Assembly: GCA_937886325.1 (NCBI GenBank)
Contig: CALABV010000196.1
Coordinates: 1 to 36,752, forward strand
Direction: 5' to 3'
From: an uncultured Geobacter sp.
GTDB lineage: Bacteria; Desulfobacterota; Desulfuromonadia; Geobacterales; Geobacteraceae
Length of the DNA stretch: 36,752 nt
Shown: positions 16,225 through 25,009 of the stretch, piece after piece
Position numbering within the stretch: the stretch's first letter is position 1
Layout of the letters: each line of letters opens with the position of its first letter
Notes under the pieces: model-generated
Database searches by the model: none
The model's input: the letters and a program-made list of their open reading frames with translations, nothing else
Told to the model about the DNA's origin: nothing
Translations under genes and position numbers: made by a program

Positions 16225-16592
16225 CGCCTTTTCCCTTTGTGAACGTGGATACTGCTTCCATCGTTCTCCCGAGTTCATCGTTGTACCTCGTTCCGGCTGG
16301 TTTGTCTTTCCGTTCCATCACGGATCCTTCACAATGATTTACGCCTCAATACTGTTTCCTTTCCCCGACATTTTCCAATCATCCTGGATTCGGCAGGTGG
16401 AGGCATCCTTCGTTCGCTCCGATTGCCCTCTTTCCGATGCTCTAAGCTCATTTCGCTTCAGCCGATACACTTGCCCCCGCTAAGAGCAGCAACGAAATAG
16501 GACAGGCTCGCTATCTGCGGATACCTCCAACCGCCGTTTTTGGGATCATCCTTCTAGTGCTGTTTTTGCAAGCATAAACAGCGGATTAGCGG
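16225..16592. other. Gene-free stretch, nothing convincing seen
   Basis: About 370 bp lie between the tRNA terminator and the nadC promoter. Open frames here (a 109-codon plus-strand frame starting inside tRNA-Glu and a 52-codon minus-strand frame from 16318) show no family resemblance and cross RNA features. It may hold old, eroded sequence; no repeat or strong hairpin was found. Confidence 0.5.
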
Positions 16593-16621
16593 TTGCTGTG
16601 ATTATGAACCTATGGTATAAA
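16593..16621 (+). promoter_or_regulatory. Promoter upstream of nadC-birA
   Basis: TTGCTG (16593-16598), a 17-nt spacer and TATAAA (16616-16621) predict a start near 16628, giving a leader of about 100 nt before nadC ATG 16728. Confidence 0.65.
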
Positions 16622-16727
16622 GGACGGGCTTTTGCAAAGCCTTCCATCACTTTTTACCGGAAACAAAAGGATAAGAACCGGTAAAATTGAGCAGTACCAT
16701 CAGTTTCCTGTACCTGGAGAGTGTTGC

Positions 16728-17558
16728 ATGATCGGCGTGGACAGAGTTATCGAAAATGCCCTGCTGGAGGATATTCATACCGGGGATATTACGACCCAGG
16801 CCGTTGTTGCCGGTACGCGGGAAGCGAAGGCTCATCTGCTGGCCAAGGAACCCTTTGTGCTGGCGGGAATTCATGTGGCTGCACGGGTTTTTCACCTCCT
16901 GGATCCCCGGACTGTCTATACGCCATGTTTCCAGGATGGCGATTCTCCGGTACAGGGAGATGTCATCGCCCGAATAACCGGTGACGCAGCCATCCTTCTC
17001 CAGGGGGAGAGGGTTGCCTTGAACCTGTTGCAGAGGATGAGCGGAGTTGCCACCCTTGCGCGACGATACCGGGATGCCGTCCATGGCACGAAAGCGCGTG
17101 TGGTTGATACGCGAAAGACGACGCCGGGACTGCGGCAACTGGAAAAGTACGCGGTACGTGTCGGAGGCGGGTGGAACCACCGGACCGGCCTCTACGACGG
17201 TATCCTGATCAAGGAAAACCATATAGTCGCCGCCGGCGGGATTACGGTCGCCGTGGAACGTGCGAGGTCCGTTGTCCCGCACACCATGAAGATCGAAGTG
17301 GAAACGGAAACACTCGAGCAGGTGACTGAAGCGCTGAACGCCGGCGCGGATATCATCATGCTGGACAATATGGACCTGGAGACGATGCGCCGCGCAGTTG
17401 TCCTGGTAGGGGGGAAAGCTCTTCTGGAAGCATCAGGCGGTGTCAGCCTCGATACCGTCGGCGCAATTGCCGCAACCGGAGTTGATGTCATATCCGTCGG
17501 GGCGCTGACCCATTCGGCGCGGGCGGTGGATATCTCCATGCTTCTGGAGGAATGGTGA
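16728..17558 (+). CDS. nadC: Nicotinate-nucleotide pyrophosphorylase (quinolinate phosphoribosyltransferase)
   Basis: The 276-residue enzyme converts quinolinate and PRPP to nicotinate mononucleotide, CO2 and PPi in de novo NAD synthesis. Visible motifs are EDIHTGDITT near the N-terminus, VDTRKTTPGLR, the substrate-binding HRTGLYDGILIKENH, the phosphate-site VETET, and IMLDNMD and EASGGV in the C-terminal barrel. The frame is open from 16632, but ATG 16728 has GGAG (16716-16719) at 8 nt and gives the normal N-terminus. It overlaps birA by 7 bp. Confidence 0.95.
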   Translation: MIGVDRVIENALLEDIHTGDITTQAVVAGTREAKAHLLAKEPFVLAGIHVAARVFHLLDPRTVYTPCFQDGDSPVQGDVIARITGDAAILLQGERVALNLLQRMSGVATLARRYRDAVHGTKARVVDTRKTTPGLRQLEKYAVRVGGGWNHRTGLYDGILIKENHIVAAGGITVAVERARSVVPHTMKIEVETETLEQVTEALNAGADIIMLDNMDLETMRRAVVLVGGKALLEASGGVSLDTVGAIAATGVDVISVGALTHSARAVDISMLLEEW

Positions 17559-18568
17559 ATATACCCGATGCTTCCAGATCCGATACGGGAAAGCTCCCCC
17601 TTGAACAGAGAATGGTTGAGCTGTTCCGTGCAGGAAAGGGGGGGGTGCTTTCCGGCGAAGAACTTGCTGTTGCCCTCAGGGTGTCCCGTACCGCTGTCTG
17701 GAAACATGTGAAGAGTCTCAAGGCAAAGGGGTACCGCATCGAATCGCTTCCATCCAGGGGATACCGCTTTCTCTCGCCTCCCGATGCCCTGAGCGATCTT
17801 GAGCTGGCCACCGGCCTTTCTACGAAGCGAATCGGCCGGCGGATTGTGTCTGTGCGTGAAACCGAGTCCACCAATCACCTCGCCTTCCGCAGGGCGGAAG
17901 AAGGCGCCGACGATGGAACCGTTGTGCTGGCCGAATCGCAAACCGGGGGCAAGGGACGTCTCGGCAGGCGGTGGGAATCGCCTCCCGGCGTGAACCTGTA
18001 CTGCTCGGTTATCCTTCGTCCCCCCATACTGCCTGTCAATGCCCCTCAACTAACCTTTCTATCGGCGGTCGCCGTCGCCCGCGCAATCGAGTCGGTTACG
18101 CACCTCCAGCCGCGCATCAAGTGGCCCAATGATATTCTCGTACATGAACGCAAAGTCGCCGGTCTCCTGAATGAGATGAGCGCCGAGACCGACACGATAC
18201 ACTGGGTGGTGCTCGGTATCGGCGTGAATATCAATATGGAGAAAGAGCAGTTTCCGGATGATCTGCGCTACCCCGCGAGTTCTCTGCTGCTTGAGGAAGG
18301 CGCCCCCGTCGGTCGCGTCGAATTCACCCGTACGCTCCTTTCCGTTCTTGACTCCCTCTACGATGAATTCTTGTGCCGAGGGTTCGAGTCCGTCAGGGAA
18401 GAATGGCTTGCCCGCGCCATGATCCGGGGTCGGCGGGTGGCGGTTTCATCCGGTGACGGTGACATGGAGGGCACGGTTGACGGGATAGATGCGGATGGAG
18501 CTCTCCTTCTGCGGACGTGCGACGGTGTGTCGAGGCGGGTGCTGTCGGGAGACGTGAGTTTTGTATAG
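17552..18568 (+). CDS. birA: BirA: biotin-protein ligase with N-terminal DNA-binding domain
   Basis: The 338-residue protein combines a winged-helix domain (about residues 15-75, with VSRTAVWKHVKSLKAKGY) and a biotin-AMP ligase domain, followed by a small C-terminal SH3-like domain. Ligase motifs are GGKGRLGRRW (biotinoyl-AMP loop), KWPNDIL and KVAGLLNE. It attaches biotin to carboxylase carrier proteins such as AccB, and the helix-turn-helix suggests it also represses biotin genes. It overlaps nadC. GGAGG (17546-17550) is only one base from ATG 17552, so GTG 17555 may be the real start. Confidence 0.94.
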   Translation: MVNIPDASRSDTGKLPLEQRMVELFRAGKGGVLSGEELAVALRVSRTAVWKHVKSLKAKGYRIESLPSRGYRFLSPPDALSDLELATGLSTKRIGRRIVSVRETESTNHLAFRRAEEGADDGTVVLAESQTGGKGRLGRRWESPPGVNLYCSVILRPPILPVNAPQLTFLSAVAVARAIESVTHLQPRIKWPNDILVHERKVAGLLNEMSAETDTIHWVVLGIGVNINMEKEQFPDDLRYPASSLLLEEGAPVGRVEFTRTLLSVLDSLYDEFLCRGFESVREEWLARAMIRGRRVAVSSGDGDMEGTVDGIDADGALLLRTCDGVSRRVLSGDVSFV

Positions 18569-18637
18569 ATACGCGGGCAACGCTTCCGGGAGTGCGCTCC
18601 GGGAAGGATCGTGCCGCGAGTATTCATTGTGGAGCGT

Positions 18638-19420
18638 ATGCGCGTGTTACTTGTAATTGACGTAGGCAACAGTAATACCGTTCTCGGCCTCTATGACGGC
18701 CATTCCCTCGTGAGGGACTGGAGGATTGCGACCGACACGGCGAAGACCGTGGATGAGTACGCGATACTCATTTACGAGTTGTTCCGTTTTTCCGGTATAG
18801 AGAGCGATGTGGTGGATGATCTCATCATCTCTTCCGTTGTCCCTGCGCTGACCGGGGTACTGGAAAGGCTTTCCCTCCGATATTTCAACCTCAGGCCCTA
18901 TGTGGTCGGCCCCGGCATCAGGACCGGGATGCCCATTCATTACGAGAATCCAAAGGAGGTAGGAGCGGATCGCATTGTAAACGCTGTCGCGGGATTTGAG
19001 AGATATGGGACCGCCCTTATTATCGTGGATTTCGGGACGGCTACCACCTTCGATCTCGTGAACGGCAAGGGCCAGTACTGCGGCGGCGTCATCGCGCCGG
19101 GCATCATGATATCCGCGGAGGCGCTGTTCCAGAAGGCCAGCAAACTTCCCAGAGTCGAATTCGTGAAACCGCCTTCCATCATCGCGAAAAACACCGTGGG
19201 TGCGATGCAGGCCGGGATATTCTACGGTTATGTCGGGCTGGTCGATGAGATTGTGATGCGGATTAAGGCCGAGAGCAGGGAAAATCTACGGGTAATAGCC
19301 ACGGGAGGACTTGCCGGGATGATTGCCGAAGAGTCGAAGACAATCGAGGAAGTCCATGAATTCCTAACCCTTGAAGGCCTCAGAATCCTGTATGAGAGGA
19401 ACAGTCAGCAACAGACGTAG
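18638..19420 (+). CDS. coaX: Type III pantothenate kinase
   Basis: The 260-residue ASKHA-fold kinase phosphorylates pantothenate, the first step to CoA. It shows LLVIDVGNSNTVLGLYDG at the N-terminus (phosphate loop DVGNSN), NPKEVGADRIVNA, VDFGTATTFD and the substrate loop GGVIAPGI. Type III enzymes differ from CoaA in fold and are not feedback-inhibited by CoA. GGAG (18631-18634) lies 3 nt before ATG 18638 and 9 nt before GTG 18644; the latter matches the common MLLVIDVGN start, so two residues are uncertain. It lies 69 bp after birA in a nadC-birA-coaX cofactor series. Confidence 0.95.
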   Translation: MRVLLVIDVGNSNTVLGLYDGHSLVRDWRIATDTAKTVDEYAILIYELFRFSGIESDVVDDLIISSVVPALTGVLERLSLRYFNLRPYVVGPGIRTGMPIHYENPKEVGADRIVNAVAGFERYGTALIIVDFGTATTFDLVNGKGQYCGGVIAPGIMISAEALFQKASKLPRVEFVKPPSIIAKNTVGAMQAGIFYGYVGLVDEIVMRIKAESRENLRVIATGGLAGMIAEESKTIEEVHEFLTLEGLRILYERNSQQQT

Positions 19421-19554
19421 CCCTCGGGGGCCCGTCATTTCGGTACCGCCTCGGGTGTTTGTATTCACTGGTGATGTGATGAATGTGCAGGAAGTTTTTC
19501 CCTTCGGAGTTATGTAGAAACGCGTAAACCTTATTACATAAGCAAGGGGGCTTT

Positions 19555-21645
19555 ATGGCAAAGAACGACACCGCAAAAGTGAGAAACGTTGGAATTGTGG
19601 CCCATGGAGGTGCGGGGAAGACTTCCCTCACCGAGGCCATTCTGTTCGCTACCGGCACGAATGACAGGCTCGGTCGTGTCGATGACGGCAGTTCGACCAT
19701 GGATTTCGAGCCGGAAGAGATAAAGCGCAAGATAACGGTATCATCCTCCCTCAATCACGGAGACTGGAACGGCCATTCTCTCCACATTATCGATACCCCG
19801 GGCTACGGGGACTTTATTGCGGACACCCGCTCCTGTCTGCGCGTTCTTGGGGGAGCGGTGGTGATTATCTCCGCCATTTCCGGCGTCAAGGTCCAGACCG
19901 AGGAGGTCTGGGAGTGGGCCAACGAAGCGGAAATTCCACGGATTGCCTTTGTGAACAAGATGGACCGTGAGCGGGCCAACTTCCTCCGCGCCATGGGCGA
20001 TATGGAAAAGGCCCTGGGCGCCCGTGCGGTAGCGGTGCAGATACCGTTGGGGGCGGAGGAGAGCTTCGAGGGGGTCATCGACCTGGTCAAGATGAAGGCC
20101 TATCGCTACACCAAGGATCTTTCCGGAAAGTTTACCGAAACGGATATCCCCGCGGACTTCCTGGCGGATGCGGAAAGCATGCGGGAAAAGCTCGTTGAGA
20201 CGGTCGCCGAGGCGTATGATGCCCTTACCGAGAAGTTTCTTGAGACCGGGGAACTGACGGAAGAGGAGATCTATGACGGCCTGCGGGTCGGCACCCTGCG
20301 CAACACCTTCACCCCAGTTTTCTGCGGTTCCGCACTCCTGAATGTCGGGGTATCCCAGTTGCTCGATTACATGTGCCTCTGCCTCCCGTCCCCCCTGGAT
20401 CGCGGCAGAGTCGCCGGCATCAATCCAAAGACGAACGAGGTGGAAGAGAGAGCGCCGGAAGAGGGGCAGCCGTTCTCCGCGCTGGTATTCAAGACCACCT
20501 CGGATCCGTACACCGGCAAGATTACCGTTTTCAGGGTCTACTCAGGCGTCCTGAACTCCGATTCGACGGTCTACAACGCGAGCAAGGACTGCGTGGAGCG
20601 CATCGGGCAGATCTACGAACTGGAAGGCAAGAAGCAGAAGCCAATCAAGCAGGCCGTGGCAGGGGACATCGTAGCGGTTGCCAAGCTGAAGGAAACGGTA
20701 AGCGGGGATACGCTGTGCGATGCAGACAAACCCATTGTCTACGAACCGGCCAAGTCTCTGGATCCGGTCATCTCCTTTGCCATCCAGCCGAAGACGAAAA
20801 ACGACGAGGACAAGATCCATGGCGCACTCCAGCGTCTGATGGAGGAGGATCCGACCATAACGCTGCGTCGAGACGATCAGACCAGGGAACACATCATCTC
20901 CGGCATGGGGCAGGTGCACCTTGAAGTGACGATCGAGAAACTCAAGCGCAAGTACGGCGTCGAGGTCGAATTGAAAACCCCGCGCGTTCCCTATCTGGAA
21001 ACCCTCAAGACCTCGGTCAAGGTACAGGGGAAATACAAGAAACAGTCCGGCGGTCGAGGCCAGTACGGAGACTGCTGGGTCGAGTTTGTCCCCCTTGGAC
21101 GCGGCGATGGATACCAGTTCGAGGACAAGATCGTTGGTGGCGTCATACCGAAGACATACATACCAGCGGTCGACAAGGGGATTCAGGAGGCAGCGATTGA
21201 GGGGTGCCTGGCAGGGTATCCGGTCGTAGATTTCAAGGCAGTACTCTACGACGGCTCGTTCCACACGGTCGACTCCTCCGAAATGGCGTTCAAGATTGCC
21301 GGTTCCATGGCCTTCAAAAAGGCGATGGAAACGGCGAAACCGGTGCTCCTGGAACCTATCATGAAGATCAAGGTCACTGTTCCGGAGGACAACATGGGGG
21401 ACGTAATCGGTGACCTCAATTCGCGGCGCGGCAAGGTGGTCGGGGTCGAACCGAAGGCGAACTCCCAAATAATCAGGGCGGTTGTCCCCATGTCCGAAGT
21501 GCTTTCCTACGCCAACGATCTGCGCTCCATGACCAGCGACCGCGGCCTCTTCACTACCGAGTTCTCTCACTACGAAGAGATTCCCAGCCACCTTGCCCAG
21601 AAAGTTATCAACGATGCGCAGGCGGGCGGCAAGGCCGGTCACTGA
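19555..21645 (+). CDS. Elongation factor G-like protein (EF-G2 type translational GTPase)
   Basis: The 696-residue protein has all five EF-G domains: G1 AHGGAGKT (16-23), a switch I variant EEIKRKITVSSS, G3 DTPGYGDF (80-87), G4 NKMD (134-137), G5 CGSALLN, then domains II to V including SGGRGQYGDCWVEF and LNSRRGKVVGVE. Canonical EF-G has AHIDAGKTT and DTPGHVDF. Here Tyr84 stands in place of the conserved switch II His, as in the EF-G2-like paralogue subfamily. The main fusA, usually in the str operon, is presumably elsewhere. Its exact role (back-up translocation, recycling or stress) is uncertain. The ATG follows AAGGGGG. Confidence 0.9.
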   Translation: MAKNDTAKVRNVGIVAHGGAGKTSLTEAILFATGTNDRLGRVDDGSSTMDFEPEEIKRKITVSSSLNHGDWNGHSLHIIDTPGYGDFIADTRSCLRVLGGAVVIISAISGVKVQTEEVWEWANEAEIPRIAFVNKMDRERANFLRAMGDMEKALGARAVAVQIPLGAEESFEGVIDLVKMKAYRYTKDLSGKFTETDIPADFLADAESMREKLVETVAEAYDALTEKFLETGELTEEEIYDGLRVGTLRNTFTPVFCGSALLNVGVSQLLDYMCLCLPSPLDRGRVAGINPKTNEVEERAPEEGQPFSALVFKTTSDPYTGKITVFRVYSGVLNSDSTVYNASKDCVERIGQIYELEGKKQKPIKQAVAGDIVAVAKLKETVSGDTLCDADKPIVYEPAKSLDPVISFAIQPKTKNDEDKIHGALQRLMEEDPTITLRRDDQTREHIISGMGQVHLEVTIEKLKRKYGVEVELKTPRVPYLETLKTSVKVQGKYKKQSGGRGQYGDCWVEFVPLGRGDGYQFEDKIVGGVIPKTYIPAVDKGIQEAAIEGCLAGYPVVDFKAVLYDGSFHTVDSSEMAFKIAGSMAFKKAMETAKPVLLEPIMKIKVTVPEDNMGDVIGDLNSRRGKVVGVEPKANSQIIRAVVPMSEVLSYANDLRSMTSDRGLFTTEFSHYEEIPSHLAQKVINDAQAGGKAGH

Positions 21646-21677
21646 CGGCAGATACCAGCGGGGAAGGGGGAGCACAG

Positions 21678-22871
21678 ATGGTGGACAACGGTTTACCTGA
21701 AAAAGGCACGGCGCCGTGCATATTCGGTGTCGCGGGGAGCAGCGTCAAGGGTATCTTGATTCTTCTCCTCGCACTGGGGGTCTGTTTCAGCTATTTTTAC
21801 TTCTTTACGGATGTGCTGCGTCCCAATGAGGAGACACCGACCCAGGTCGATGTTTCCAGCGCAGAAGTGAAAAAGCCGCTTCCGGCGCGAGTGGTCCAGA
21901 ATGCGTCAACGTCCGCCGCGCAGGTGGACCAAGGTGCTCCCGTCACCCCCGCTACCCTGGCGGAGACCCCGGAAAAACCGGCCGTAACAGGTCGGGTACA
22001 GGAGAATGCCCCGGTAAAGGCGCCGGAATCATCGCCCGGTGTTCCGGTCAAGCCGTCGCCGTCTGTCTCAAAGCCTGTGCCGACCGCGCAGAAAACGGCG
22101 GCGGCGCCGGTTGAACCAGCGCCGCTGCAGGCCAAACAGAAAGAAACAGCGAAAAAAGACGCGGCTTCGGAGGCACGGAAGACCGCTGCCGGAAAGGCTT
22201 CTTCGGCCGCGGCGGTGAAATCCACCGAAAAAACCGTGCCGGTGAAGTCCGCCGCAAAGGATAGTGGTTCGTCGCTTCCCCGGAAGAAAAGCGTGGGAAC
22301 TGAACAGAAGCCTGACAGTGCGAGTACTGTAAAACAGAAAGCAGCGTCTGCCAAGAAGGGTGACGCGACGCCGAGCAAGGTCGCCGACGGTAAGGGGAAG
22401 ACCGTTTCGAAAAAGGAAGGAAAGGGATTCAGCCTCGTCATCGGCACATACGTTTTGCAGTCAACACTGAAAGCCGATAAGTCGAAACTTGAAAAGGCCG
22501 GTGTTCATCCGTCCGTTGTCGCGGGACCGAAGAAGAGCCAGCCCATGAACAGGCTGGTTATGGGTGAGTTCGATTCCTATACAACCGCGCGCACGGAGTT
22601 GGAAAAAGTGAAAAAGACCAGTAAAGGCGCTTTTTTACTCCAGGAAAACGGAAAGTATACTCTCTTCGCCGGTTCCTACTACCGGAAGGAACGGGCGGTC
22701 GAGGAGCAGGAGCGATTGAGATCGCAGGGGTTCGCACCTATTCTCAAAAAGGCAGACGCCCCTGTGGAGTCCTGGAAGATGATGGTCGGGGGGTTCCCGA
22801 CACGGGAAGCAGCACAGGAAGAGGCTGCGAAGCTGCGCAAGATGGGATTCAAACCCTATCCGACCCAGTGA
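21678..22871 (+). CDS. SPOR-domain membrane protein
   Basis: The 397-residue protein has a short cytoplasmic N-terminus, one membrane helix (about residues 23-43), a long Pro/Ala/Lys/Ser-rich linker (about 50-250) and C-terminal SPOR-like repeats (about 253-397), the clearest ending in KMMVGGFPTREAAQEEAAKLRKMGF. SPOR domains bind glycan strands lacking stem peptides at division sites. The topology matches FtsN- and DedD-like proteins that span the periplasm. It begins 32 bp after the EF-G2-like gene with a GGGGGAG ribosome-binding site, so the two may be cotranscribed. Which septal partner it serves is unknown. Confidence 0.85.
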   Translation: MVDNGLPEKGTAPCIFGVAGSSVKGILILLLALGVCFSYFYFFTDVLRPNEETPTQVDVSSAEVKKPLPARVVQNASTSAAQVDQGAPVTPATLAETPEKPAVTGRVQENAPVKAPESSPGVPVKPSPSVSKPVPTAQKTAAAPVEPAPLQAKQKETAKKDAASEARKTAAGKASSAAAVKSTEKTVPVKSAAKDSGSSLPRKKSVGTEQKPDSASTVKQKAASAKKGDATPSKVADGKGKTVSKKEGKGFSLVIGTYVLQSTLKADKSKLEKAGVHPSVVAGPKKSQPMNRLVMGEFDSYTTARTELEKVKKTSKGAFLLQENGKYTLFAGSYYRKERAVEEQERLRSQGFAPILKKADAPVESWKMMVGGFPTREAAQEEAAKLRKMGFKPYPTQ

Positions 22872-22890
22872 AGCAAAATAGGCTGCAAAC

Positions 22891-23811
22891 ATGGATGATG
22901 CCCGCAAGGTAACGATACGAATCTCGCACGCATCCGCTCGGTATGTACAGACCGATACGCCGCGTGAGGAACGGCTGAAAGCCGCCCGCTGTGAAGCCGA
23001 GATTCCCCTTTCCGATCTGCCTGCGGTCCTTGTTCTCCTGTACCGCGATCCCGATCCGGAGGTGCGGGCCGCTGCCATGGAAGGATTGAGGAAGCTTCCC
23101 ACGGAATCTTTGCTGGCAATCTGCGGTTCACCCGACACTCATCCCCGTATCCTCGGGCTTCTTGCCGGATTGCATTTCCGAAATCCCGCGGCGTCGCTGG
23201 CGATTGCACGCAATCCTTCCGCGGATGAGTCTATCCGAACGTTTCTTGCTGAAAAAGGAGCGATCCCCGCGGGCGAGGGTCCTGAAGCCCGGTTGTGCGA
23301 GGAGACACAGGGCGCCTCGTCGGAGGAGGATGTGTCCTCTGAAGGTGGTGATGCCGCGGAAGATGGTGAGGAAACCCTTGATGAGGAAGAAGAGTTCAAG
23401 AGCAAGTACCAGCTTACCCAGGAGATGGGGATTTCCGAAAAGATCAAGATGGCCATCACCGGAGACAAGGAATGGCGGATGCTTCTCATCAAGGACACCA
23501 ATAAACTGGTGTCCGAGGCGGTCATAAAGAATCCGCGGCTTACCGAGGCCGAGGTGCTTTTCATCGCGAAGTCTCCAGTAAACAACGACGATATCATACG
23601 CGACATCTGCGCCAATAAGGAATGGACAAAGAATTACCAGATACGAAAGGCGCTGGTGGAGAACAATAAAACGCCGCTCCATCAGGCGCTCCGTTTTCTT
23701 TCCACCCTGACCGAGAAGGATCTCGCGGTGTTTGCCAAGAGCAAGAATATCTCTTCCGTTATTGCAACCCAGGCGAGGCGATCGCTGTTGAACAAAAAAA
23801 AGGAGAAATAG
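22891..23811 (+). CDS. HEAT/LRV-like repeat protein, function unknown
   Basis: The 306-residue soluble protein has an N-terminal alpha-helical repeat region (about residues 1-115; DPDPEVRAAAMEGLRKLP is HEAT-like). An acidic linker (about 128-165, rich in Glu and Asp) follows. The C-terminal helical region (about 170-306) carries LRV-like units such as KDTNKLVSEAVIKNPRLTEA and ANKEWTKNYQIRKALVENN. No catalytic motif, signal peptide or membrane segment is visible, so it is probably a protein-binding scaffold. It lies 10 bp before the MglA-like GTPase gene, suggesting that the two products work together. No named family is recognised with certainty. Confidence 0.8.
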   Translation: MDDARKVTIRISHASARYVQTDTPREERLKAARCEAEIPLSDLPAVLVLLYRDPDPEVRAAAMEGLRKLPTESLLAICGSPDTHPRILGLLAGLHFRNPAASLAIARNPSADESIRTFLAEKGAIPAGEGPEARLCEETQGASSEEDVSSEGGDAAEDGEETLDEEEEFKSKYQLTQEMGISEKIKMAITGDKEWRMLLIKDTNKLVSEAVIKNPRLTEAEVLFIAKSPVNNDDIIRDICANKEWTKNYQIRKALVENNKTPLHQALRFLSTLTEKDLAVFAKSKNISSVIATQARRSLLNKKKEK

Positions 23812-23821
23812 GGGGGGTCCC

Positions 23822-24940
23822 ATGGCTCTCGTAAATGACGTCAAGAAGGAAATTCATGCCAAGATAGTCTTTTTCGGCCCTGGTGGGAGCGGTAAAACGA
23901 CGAACCTGGAGTTCATCTACAGCAAGTTGAAGCCGGAGTACCGCGGTAAATTCAAATTCATGAATACACCGAGCGGCCGGATCGTCTTCTTTGACTTCAT
24001 GAGGCCGGAACTCGCCGGTATCAAGGATTTCAGCGTCCGTTTTCATATCTACACCGTTCCGGGCGACGTGACTGATGCCGCAATCTGGAAAAATGTCCTG
24101 AAAGGCGCGGATGGCGTAGTCTTTGTCGCGGACCTGGAGCCGTCGCGATTGCTGGAAAATCGAAGGAGCCTTGAGTCCCTCAAGGAGATGCTGAGCGGTT
24201 ACGGCGCCGCGCTCGGGGATACACCCTGCCTTTTCCAGTGCAATAAGAAGGACGTCATTGATGCGTCCTCTATCGAGCAGGTGCAGAGTCTGCTGGATAC
24301 GGCGGATTTCCGGACCGTTCCCGCTTCGGCCCATTCGGGGGAAGGTGTTCTTCCGACCCTTTCCGAGATGGTGAAAATGGTTCTGCAGAAGCTGCGGGAC
24401 CTGCCGCTCGGATTGGAAGAAGAAACGCCTGTTGTGTCTCCTGAACCCGCGGAGGCGTCTCCTGAACCGATTGAGGAACCCATTGCTCCGACGGTTGTGC
24501 CGGAAGTAGAATCACCCGCTCTTGCGGTGGAGCCGCTTGAAGAGCCGATTGCCGAATCGGTTGAACCGATTGAACAGATTGAAGCGCTTGCCGCGTCGAT
24601 GGAATCAGGAGGAGAGTCGACTTTTCAAGAGATTCCATCTGAAATGCCCGAAGAGTTGGTCGATGAGGAAATAACGGCCGACATGCTCGTGGACGCGCCC
24701 GTTGAGATGGGTACTGAAACGGCGGAGATATCAGAAAGTCTGCTGTCTACTGACGTGTTTTCCCCGGCCGAACAGTCATGCGCTCCCGTTGACAGTGAAC
24801 CGGAGATAGAAGTCGCGGGCGAGATAGTGGCGATTGGCGCCGGCCAATACCGTCTCCCCCTTGTAATCCGACTTGGAGACAAGGAAGTCAAGACAGCACT
24901 GTCCCTTGACCTTTCCTTCGAGAAACCGGTCCTGTCGTAG
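23822..24940 (+). CDS. MglA-like small GTPase with acidic C-terminal extension
   Basis: The 372-residue protein begins with a Ras/MglA-type G domain (about residues 1-195): P-loop GPGGSGKTT (19-27), G3 TVPGD (78-82) with Thr in place of the usual Asp, as in MglA polarity GTPases, and G4 NKKD (141-144). At position 82 it has Asp where MglA has the catalytic Gln. A Pro/Glu-rich tail (about 200-325, with repeated EPIEEPIA-like units) leads to a short beta-rich C-terminal segment (about 328-372). MglA proteins set cell polarity for motility; the role here is unknown. It directly follows the HEAT-like gene. Confidence 0.82.
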   Translation: MALVNDVKKEIHAKIVFFGPGGSGKTTNLEFIYSKLKPEYRGKFKFMNTPSGRIVFFDFMRPELAGIKDFSVRFHIYTVPGDVTDAAIWKNVLKGADGVVFVADLEPSRLLENRRSLESLKEMLSGYGAALGDTPCLFQCNKKDVIDASSIEQVQSLLDTADFRTVPASAHSGEGVLPTLSEMVKMVLQKLRDLPLGLEEETPVVSPEPAEASPEPIEEPIAPTVVPEVESPALAVEPLEEPIAESVEPIEQIEALAASMESGGESTFQEIPSEMPEELVDEEITADMLVDAPVEMGTETAEISESLLSTDVFSPAEQSCAPVDSEPEIEVAGEIVAIGAGQYRLPLVIRLGDKEVKTALSLDLSFEKPVLS

Positions 24941-25009
24941 CTTTCCGGGAGTGACGCATATCGCCCCCCGGAGAGTCCCGCGTCACGGCCATGGGAGTAC
25001 CGCGGTCCT

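Noticed and set aside
16160..16318. 52-codon minus-strand frame with an AAGGA-like site
   Set aside because: Its end lies in the tRNA-Glu gene antisense and crosses the terminator; the Lys/Asp-rich product has no recognisable family.
16154..16483. 109-codon plus-strand open frame after tRNA-Glu
   Set aside because: It begins inside the tRNA, runs through the terminator hairpin, and its Ser/Phe/Pro-rich product resembles nothing known.
20542..21675. 377-codon minus-strand open frame opposite the EF-G2-like gene
   Set aside because: It is antisense to a conserved translational GTPase, without a ribosome-binding site or recognisable domains.
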